Below are positions 56,561 through 64,000 of a DNA stretch of 64,000 nucleotides, piece after piece. Under the pieces are notes generated by a model that did no database searches, was not told the origin of the DNA, and worked only from the letters and a program-made list of their open reading frames with translations. Origin of the DNA: Euryodendron excelsum (taxonomy: Eukaryota; Streptophyta; Magnoliopsida; Ericales; Pentaphylacaceae); contig CM065378.1 in the NCBI GenBank assembly GCA_033060915.1, positions 17,476,001 through 17,540,000 on the forward strand, in the 5' to 3' direction. How positions within the stretch are numbered: the first letter of the stretch is position 1; the number at the start of each line of letters is the position of its first letter. Both the position numbers and the translations under genes were made by a program.

Positions 56561-59500
56561 TGTAACCACCCCATTTTTGCCCGCTCGGCAGTCTCTTGTT
56601 TGTCCAGACTTGAGTTCAAGTCAATATGGATATATTCCAACTTAAATCAACTTTTCAAGCCTAATCCCGTCAATTAATCGCTTCGCCGACCCATTAGGCC
56701 CAAATAGAGGCAAAATAACCAAAGTACCCTTGGGGCATTGTTCGGTCCAATTCCAGTGGGCACGTCTAAGTCCCCTTTTCAATCTTAATTCCAATCCAAT
56801 TCTAATTCCAATTCCAATTCCACTCTGGCACGTCTTTCAAGAAAGTTGGTTCCTCAAGGTGGTAAGACCATCCAATCTGGTATGTTTTTCAAGAGAACTC
56901 TTCAGAACGGTAAGTCCCTTCAAACCCGTCGATCAAGATGAGACCCCAAGTCCTCGAGATGATAGAACAGCCCACCTTTGGCGGTTGCTAGCCTGCCAAT
57001 GAAGAAGTGTTCATTTTGACACGCCTTTCGAGAAAGTTGATTCCTCAGGCACTAATTCCACCTAGCAACTTCCTTAGATTAGGCAGTCTCTGGAATGATC
57101 ACGACCAGTTAGAGTAAAGAAAATACTCGTAAACATCGCAACCATTAGAGTGACAGAAACACTCCTAAACAGGTCAACATAGGGAATTACCAACAAACTC
57201 CTATGTCACGAGACCGCCGTCAAAGTGACGAAAACACTCAAAACCTAGGTCAACACCAGTGCCTGCTAGCCCACTCCGGTGAAAAATAACAAAACTGCCC
57301 CTAGAGCCATTTTCAGCACATTTCTTAAGAAAGTAGCTAAGTCCTTAGAATAATAAGTCCACCCTTCCAAGATGACATAAAGACAATCCGGCATGATTAG
57401 GTGCCTTCCAGTCGGTTTCGGGCCAATTCTGAGACCTTTCGGTCAAAATGACCATTTTGCCCTTAGGCATTCGAACGCCCCGGGAACCACACTGGCTCTG
57501 GGTATCAAACCGGTAACCTCCCGGGAATGTTGATGATAGTATCTCCGGCCTTTCGATACATTTCTAGGTCATTCCGAGTTAGTTCAGGCAAACCTGATGC
57601 AAAATAACCGTTTTGCCCCTGATGGGCCGGTCGCCTTTTCCAACCACACCGGCTCTAGATATTAAACCGGTAATCTCCTGGAACATTCCAAGCAATGCTT
57701 CAAAATTTTGAGTTTTTTTCTGGATATTCCGAGTCCATTCCGGCAACCTTCTAGCCCGATTGACCGTTTTACCCCTAATGGCCCTGTCAATTCTTCCAAC
57801 ATATCCTGATATTATTTTTCAAGTGTACTGCCCCCAAGACACTATTCTGAGGGTTCCTATCCCTTTCTGGCCCTCTGGGCCATTTTCAGCCCTTTGAACC
57901 ATTCCCAGACCTTCCGAAGTCACTCCTAGTGAAGCTAGGCTAAAAATTACATGGCAGTCACTAGTACATGCACCCAAATCTTCTGAAGATACGTTGCTTA
58001 CCGACCTTAAAAAAAAAAAAAAATTTCCTAAGTGACTGGCGCCACTGCAACAGATGCCAGGTCAATCCTCTGTCTATAAATACAGAGCCTCTTTCAGCGT
58101 GAAAAGGGTCCACAAACTCAGTCTAAAAACTCTTTTCTTCGATACAAAAAGCTCGAAGCCTTTCCAAACCCTAGTTCTCTTTAGGTTTTCCAAACCCTAG
58201 CCTCTATACACCAAACCCTAGCCCCCATACACTCACATACACTCGTATACCCTCATATACTATCCTCCAAAGCCTCCATTAAAGACTTGAAGTGCTGCAA
58301 CTCCGAAGCTCCCGAAGATCAAAACGAGCCCTCAAAGACCGACGCAAAGTAAAGCAAAGCAAAGATTGAAATGAAGAAAACGAGCATAACAAAGCAAATA
58401 AAAGAAAACACAATGTAGGCTTTCTTATTTACATTTTTGCAATCTCCCCTCTCTTTTCTCTCTCCTAACCCACTTGGGTTTTTTCTATTTTAATCCCCCA
58501 TCTTCTACTACCCCTTTCTTGCATGCTTGAAACAAGGAACTCTTCAGTTCATGTGTAGGATTAGGTTATTGAAAGTCACCGTATCGGGGGCTTTCTCTTA
58601 GTCTAACCGGAGACCACGTGGATTCAACCCCCTTAATTATGTGGTGAAGTCTTTAACCTTATATGTTCACGACCCCCAACTTGTATTGTGCATATCATAA
58701 TTATGTATCTTTCCAAAATCTGTTTTCAAACTTGTTTTCAAAACTTGTATTAAAGTTTTTTTCTTCAAAACTTATTTTTAAAATCACAATCCTACGGTGA
58801 TTCTAGCCTTTCCATGGTTAGGGTTGCTTTAAGAAAGTGTTACATTTAAAATGACTTTCATGGTCCATATTTTAAAATCTTTATTCTTTTCAAAACCACA
58901 ATCTTAGAATGGTTATAACCTTCTTATGGTTAGAATAGTTTTAGGAAAGTAAGATATTTTTAGAGGGTTGGAAAGTCCATCCCTTTCCAAATTGCTTTTC
59001 AAACTTATTTTCCAAAATCTCTTTTTACATCTACTTTCTAAAATCTCCTCTCCAATCTACTTTCCAAAAACTCTCTCAAATCTCCTTTCAAAAATTTCTT
59101 TCCAAAATTACTTTCTAAAAATTCCCTTTACAAAACTTACTTTCCTAAAAACTTTTTTCAAACTCCTGTCTAAAAAGCTCTCTTCAAAATTCACTTTCTA
59201 AAAACGTTCCATAAGTTTTCTTCTTAAAAAAACTCTTTCCAAAAATCCCTTTCCAAAATCACTCTTTTCAAATTCACTTTCTAAAAACTCCTTTCTAAGA
59301 TCTTCTTCCAAAAATCTTTCTTTCCAAAAGTTTTACTTTCCAAAATCTCCTTTCTTGGAGTCCAAGTTAAACCCTAGAGCCATGGTTAGAAAATCCTAAT
59401 TTTCTTTCCTCAAACACGATTTCCAATCTTGCCTCAAAACCTAGGTTTCCAAAATCTTCTTTTTACATCAAAATCAAAAATTTCAAAACCTATTTTCATA

Positions 59501-60924
59501 GACTTCCAAATCTAGGATTTCCAAAATTTCATCTTTCTAATTCCATGTCAAATTCAATCTTCCCTCAAGGAAACCAAATCCAATCTCTCCACTTAGAAAA
59601 CTAGATCCAGTCCTCTATTTTTGGAGACAAAATCAAATCATCTATTTTTAGAAACAAAATCTAATCTTTTGCTTCAGCAAATAGGAATCCCAATCTTTCC
59701 TAATCTAAAATTTTTCTAATAACAATCTTTCCTAATACCATACCTTTTCAAATTTCAACTTTCCAAATCTAAATTTTCAAATTTTTATCAAACTCAAACT
59801 TTTCCTAATTTCAAGTATTTCTAAAACTCAAACTTCGAGTCTTTCTAAAATTCTAAACTTTTTAAATTTCAAATCTTTCCAAATCCAAAACTTTCTTAAG
59901 TTAAAACTTTGTCAATTCGAAACTCTTTTAAGTTAAACCTTTCCAAAATCCTAAACTTTCTAAATTCTAAATCTTTCTTAAATTAAATTTTTTAAATTCA
60001 AAACTTTCCAAAGTCAACTTTTTCTCAAAAAGGAAACTTTCCTAAATTCAAAACTTTTCCTATTTCAAAACAATCCCATTTCAAAATTTTCTTAATTTGA
60101 AATCTTTCCTAAAATGAAATTTTCCTAAAACGGAACTTTCCTATTTTGAAACATTTCCTAAATCCAATCTTTCCCTAATCTTCCAAGTCCAATATTTGAG
60201 TCAAATCTTTTTCTAAAATTCTTCCAGGTCAAGTCAAATATTTCTTAATCTCAAGTCCCTTCTAAATCCTATCTTTCTTAAATCTAGGTTTCCTAAATCT
60301 CAATCTTTTCGAAACAAGTCCAAATTTTTCTTCCAAGTTCTATCTTTCTAAATCAAAATCCAATCTTTTCAATTCTGAATTCCAATTTCAATCTTTTATT
60401 CCAAGTTCAAATCAAATCTTTTTTCAAATCAAAATCTCTTTTTCAAATCAAACTTTCTATTTTCAATCGGATTCTTGTTTGAACTACAGCTGACCTGATT
60501 CCTCAAAAGGGATACGTAGACAACCCTCATGGGTGCGTTCATAACTTTTTTCAAATCTCCAATTCTATAACCTTTTTTAAATCTCCAATTCCACAACCTT
60601 TTTCAAGTTTCCAATTCCATAATCCATTTCAAACTTCCAATTTCTAAAACTTTCTTTCAAAATCAAATCTATCTTTTCAAATCTATTTCAAATCGAATCA
60701 AGTTCTTTTCAAATCTATTTTCAAAATCAAGTCTTTTTCTTACACGTACATATCATGCATCATTCTTTTAAACATTCTTTTCTAAATTGGATAGTTTTGG
60801 ACATTTATTAATCGAAGACTCTAATGAGTGAATCTATGGTGAATAGACATGTAGGTACCACAAGAGCGGGGTAAGGTGATGGCTTAGTGCTTCTTCCCTA
60901 CACGTAACCAACCTCCGACCCTAA
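56561..60924 (+). mobile_element. S3: giant solo-LTR-like unit, subfamily A, 3' end displaced
   Basis: Begins TGTAACCACCCC at the TTAGG site of S0. Collinear with S2: TATA TGTCTATAAATACAGAGCC at 58072, GCATGCTTGAAACAAGG, the CTTTCCTAAA stretch, and ACGTAACCAACCTCCGACCC, where it is cut by S4. Its last few hundred bases should lie beyond S4, outside the window. Confidence 0.82.
58072..58087 (+). promoter_or_regulatory. TATA box of S3
   Basis: CTATAAATACAGAG, 1.5 kb from the element start. Confidence 0.65.
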
Positions 60925-62374
60925 TGTCGCACTCCGATTTTTTGGGTTGTCCAAGGTCCTTTCGGCTCAGACACAAAAAGCACAAAACTCTGTCACTAGA
61001 ACTCATCCTCCTAGAAGGGCAAGTGCGACTAGGGTTGGAAATTGGTTTGACTAAGGGCTTTTTAAAAAAATAGGAGTCGCCACATAACTTGATTAAGGTG
61101 AGTTAGGGCATCTAAAGCTAAGCGTTAATCCGAAAATTAAACTTAGAGTTTTTTGGAAATGATTTTGAAAATTCCCTCAAGAGAGGGTTTTTAGGAAAAT
61201 AGGTTGTTTGGCAACTTTTGAAAATATTTTAGCCCTTTTTGAAAATGACTCCATTTTGGTCTTTCAAAAACAAAAATCTATGGTCCGAGGGTTGGTTACG
61301 TGTAAGGAAGATATCCTAAGATCATCACCCTACCCCGCCCTTTTAGTACCTACATGTCTAATCACCCTTTGTTCACTCACTAGAATAACCGGTTACCATT
61401 GTCCACTTAATATCCACTTTAGAATTTTGAAAATGGGATTTAGTCGTCACTTTTCGGATAAATGACGCATGATGCAAGTTTTTAGAAGAAGTTTGAAAAT
61501 AGTGGGGGTTTTGAAAGAGGTTGGAATAAAGACTTTGAATTGATTGGAATTTTTGAAATAGGGATTGGAGTTGAAATAAAAGTTATGACCGCACCATTTT
61601 AGGTTGCCTACATATCTCAATTGGCGAGAATCAAGTCAATCATAGTTCGGGCAAGAGCCCGATGGGAAATAGGCGCATTAGGGCCTTTGGAAGGTCTGAA
61701 AACACTTTGGGTCTATGAAAAAGTTTAAGACACTTTGAGGTCCTTGGAAAAGTTTAAGACACTTTGAGGTCTTTGAAAAATTTTTAAGACACTTTGAGGT
61801 CTTTGGAGAAGTTTAAGATACTTTGAGATCTCTGAAAAAGTTGAAGATTCTTTGTGGTCTTAGAAGTTGAAGACTCTTTGTGGTCTTGGAAGTTGAAGAC
61901 TTGAAATTGAATGGTGGAGTGTTTTTTTAGAGTGATTTTGGATTACCTTAAAGGAGTTTTGGAAAAAAAGGCTTTGTCGTGGCTCAAGAAAACTTGAAAG
62001 TGTTTTTGAAGTCTTATTTTGAAAACCTTGGAGAAATGTTTTATTGAATTGGTTTGGAGAGTGGTTTTTGGAAATGGCTAAGGGTTTGGAATCCTAATAT
62101 GGACAACCTTAGAGGTTGTTCTTGATTTATCACTTGTCCTTGGAATCCTTAACCATGGGAGGGCTAGGGACACCTTAGGTTTGTGACCTTTTGAAAACGT
62201 TTTTGGAAATTCCTTAAGGATGGAATATAAGAACATTAGAAGAGTTTATGGAGTTGGGTTTTTAAAATCATGAGAGTGGAAAGTTTTGGAAAAATAGGTT
62301 ATGAGAATAATTTGAAAGTTTGAATGGTCATTTAAAAAAAAGAGTTCAAGAGTTGGAACCTTGAAGTGTACTAA

Positions 62375-62545
62375 CCTAGGTAGGGTTAGCCTAGGATTAG
62401 AGGTGACCTAAGGTTAACTAACTTGGGTTAGGTTAACCTATGGTTAGGATGACTTAGGGTTAGCTTAACCCAAGGTGAATGAACTATGGTCAAGTTAACT
62501 TAGGGTTAGGTAACTAGGGTCAAGTTAACCTAGGGTTAAATTGTA
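62375..62545. repeat. Degenerate telomere-like TTAGGGTTA repeats in S4
   Basis: Reverse counterpart of 56390-56560: GGTTAACCTA, TTAGGGTTAG and ACCTAGGGTTA variants. Confidence 0.75.
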
Positions 62546-63785
62546 GAATGATTTTGAAAGTTGGTTTAATGCACTCTTAGAAAGAGTTTTGAAAAACAAA
62601 ACATGTTATGCCATGGACCTTGGTTGGCAAACTTTTTAAAGATCATTTCCATGAAAATTTTGACTCTAGCTAAAAGTATGGTTTACATGGTTGGTGATTG
62701 GAGACCATTCCAAGGAAGGTTTCCTTATGACCATTATAACCTTTATCTTGACAAGAGTAGAAGTTTCAAAAATCAACATAAGGATAAAAATTTTTGAAAA
62801 ATCATTTTTGATGCAAAGATGGAGAGAATTCATTTTTTAAAATCATCTTTTGAGAAGGATTTTGAAAATCACTTTTTAAGGGGACCATTCCATCAAGAAA
62901 GGGTTCATAGGGCCAAACAAAAGGGAGACCACTCAAGAGAGGGTTTCATGGGGTCATTCCAACCACTACACTTAAAAGAATGGAAATCTTGAAAATTAGA
63001 GAATTAGAAAGCAACCCTTGTGCAAATTAAAATGTCATGATACCAGAATGAAAGTTAGGGGATTAGTAGGAGATCTTCTAAGGCATAATTCCTAAAATCT
63101 CATCCCACACTTCAAGTAGCCAACTCTTGGAACAATTTTTTGAAAGAAATGTAGAGCTTGGAAATGACATAAAATTAAGAGCAATGCAAGTATTGTGGAA
63201 TATGGCAATAAGCATAAAATGAATTTAATCATACAAGACATGATCAAAATAGTAATATGCAAGGGGTCATGATTCACATACAAGGCTTTTAGGCTACACC
63301 ACATAAACAAGGGGCTCCTAGGCCATACCATCTTAAAGTAGGCTAGTGAGAGGTCCCCCTACACGGTGACTCTCACTTGCTTTCCTCTAGGCGTGATCTA
63401 AGAGCCCTCTTGGCTCAAGCATGCAAGAAAGGGGGGTTGAAGATGAGGATTAAAATAGAGAATAGCCCAAGTAGGCTAAGGGAGAGAAGAGAAAAGTGGG
63501 GGAGAGCACAAATGTAAAACGGATACCACCATTTGCCTTCAACACACTTGTAGTTTTCAATGGATATCTTGATTGGAGCTTGAGTGACTTCAAGAAGGCT
63601 TGAGAGGCTAGAGTGGAGTGTATAAGTGTGTATAAGGCCTTGTATGTGGAGTGTATAGGCTCGAGAGGGGTAGAATCTAGCCTAAATGTTGGAGGGGTGG
63701 AATATATGTAAAGATTCGAGTTTCTAGAGTGATTTTAGCAGAACTTCGCATCAATTTTGGACCTGGAATATACAAAGGGGGAGGC

Positions 63786-63800
63786 CTCTATTTATAGGCA
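63786..63800 (-). promoter_or_regulatory. TATA box of S4
   Basis: CCTATAAATAGAGGC on the minus strand, as in S0. Confidence 0.6.
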
Positions 63801-63817
63801 ATCTGGAACAGGCCTAG

Positions 63818-63874
63818 CGCATGTGCTACATGCGCATGGCCAAAATTTGGCCTTGCGCATGTAGGACATGCGCA
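63818..63874. repeat. GCGCATG palindromes in S4 U3
   Basis: GCGCATGTGCTACATGCGC and GCGCATGTAGGACATGCGC, two hairpins separated by a palindromic GGCCAAAATTTGGCC, directly upstream (minus sense) of the TATA box. Confidence 0.85.
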
Positions 63875-64000
63875 GGTACTGTTCCATTGCCAGAATGACA
63901 CGTTGCACCCTATGTACTGGTTAAATCTCGACCGTTGATCGAAAGTCAGTCGATCTGATCAAAATTTGAGGGTATGTAGCATACGCTCCATCACCGAGAA

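Larger units (their letters stand above)
60925..64000 (-). mobile_element. S4: giant LTR, subfamily B, cut by the window edge
   Basis: The plus strand starts TGTCGCACTCCGATTTTT, the reverse of an LTR 3' end. Inserted in S3 after CCTAA (60920-60924). It matches S0 in reverse: the AACCTAGGG-rich tract, the segment with ATGCAAGAAAGGGGGG, the TATA box at 63786-63800 (minus), and GCGCATGT palindromes at 63818-63874. Its 5' end lies outside. The short frames at 61208 and 62603 are not genes. Confidence 0.8.

Noticed and set aside
1..64000. CRISPR arrays, tRNA, rRNA or bacterial operons
   Set aside because: Regular repeats present are LTR or spacer arrays without unique spacers, and no tRNA or rRNA signature was seen on reading. 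The sequence is clearly plant nuclear.

Overview
This is nuclear DNA of a flowering plant, probably a woody eudicot. The reasons are an intron-containing R2R3-MYB gene, AT-rich flanks full of MITEs, and layers of nested Ty3/gypsy, giant-LTR, hAT-like and foldback elements. The species cannot be told from the sequence. No rRNA, tRNA, CRISPR or organellar genes were seen.

Layout. (1) 1-3975: the 5' part of a decayed Ty3/gypsy Tat-type element, here E1 (LTR end, primer-binding site, gag, protease, RT, start of RNase H), cut off about 470 bp upstream of the MYB start. (2) 3976-9700: the only convincing host gene, an R2R3-MYB (exons 4444-4576 and 5105-5859, 295 aa) with the bHLH-binding motif of flavonoid/proanthocyanidin regulators, and its MITE-rich flanks. 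(3) 9726-11709: a hAT-like element with a perfect 8-bp target duplication, carrying a nested 1.06-kb foldback. (4) 13.5-19.7 kb: a second and a third, broken copy of the MYB locus (promoter/5' UTR, one exon-2 fragment, duplicated flanks), showing an old tandem MYB array of which only the first member survives. A hAT transposase relic and another foldback lie among them. (5) 20785-46601: a small hAT-like relic apparently split by two Tat-type gypsy elements, E2 (20987-36216, + strand, TSD ttaag) and E3 (36468-46522, - strand, TSD ataac). E2 is itself split in RNase H by a 5.3-kb non-coding giant LTR (S1). (6) 46.6-48.9 kb: low-copy-looking sequence with a 312-bp MITE and short duplications. (7) 48879-64000: four more giant solo-LTR-like units (S0, S2, S3, S4) nested in one another, running off the right edge.

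The most interesting system is in E2 and E3. Between pol and the 3' LTR both carry an antisense gene with its own TATA box, a conserved CCACGTGG box about 120 bp further upstream, two short introns at matching positions, and a product resembling the 'putative gypsy type transposon' family. It converges on pol across an array of about 60-bp palindrome-bearing repeats. Both copies are now broken, but the shared architecture shows it was once a real spliced gene of the element.

Limits: all alignments were done by eye. TSD matches, splice sites and family names that need a search are marked as inference.
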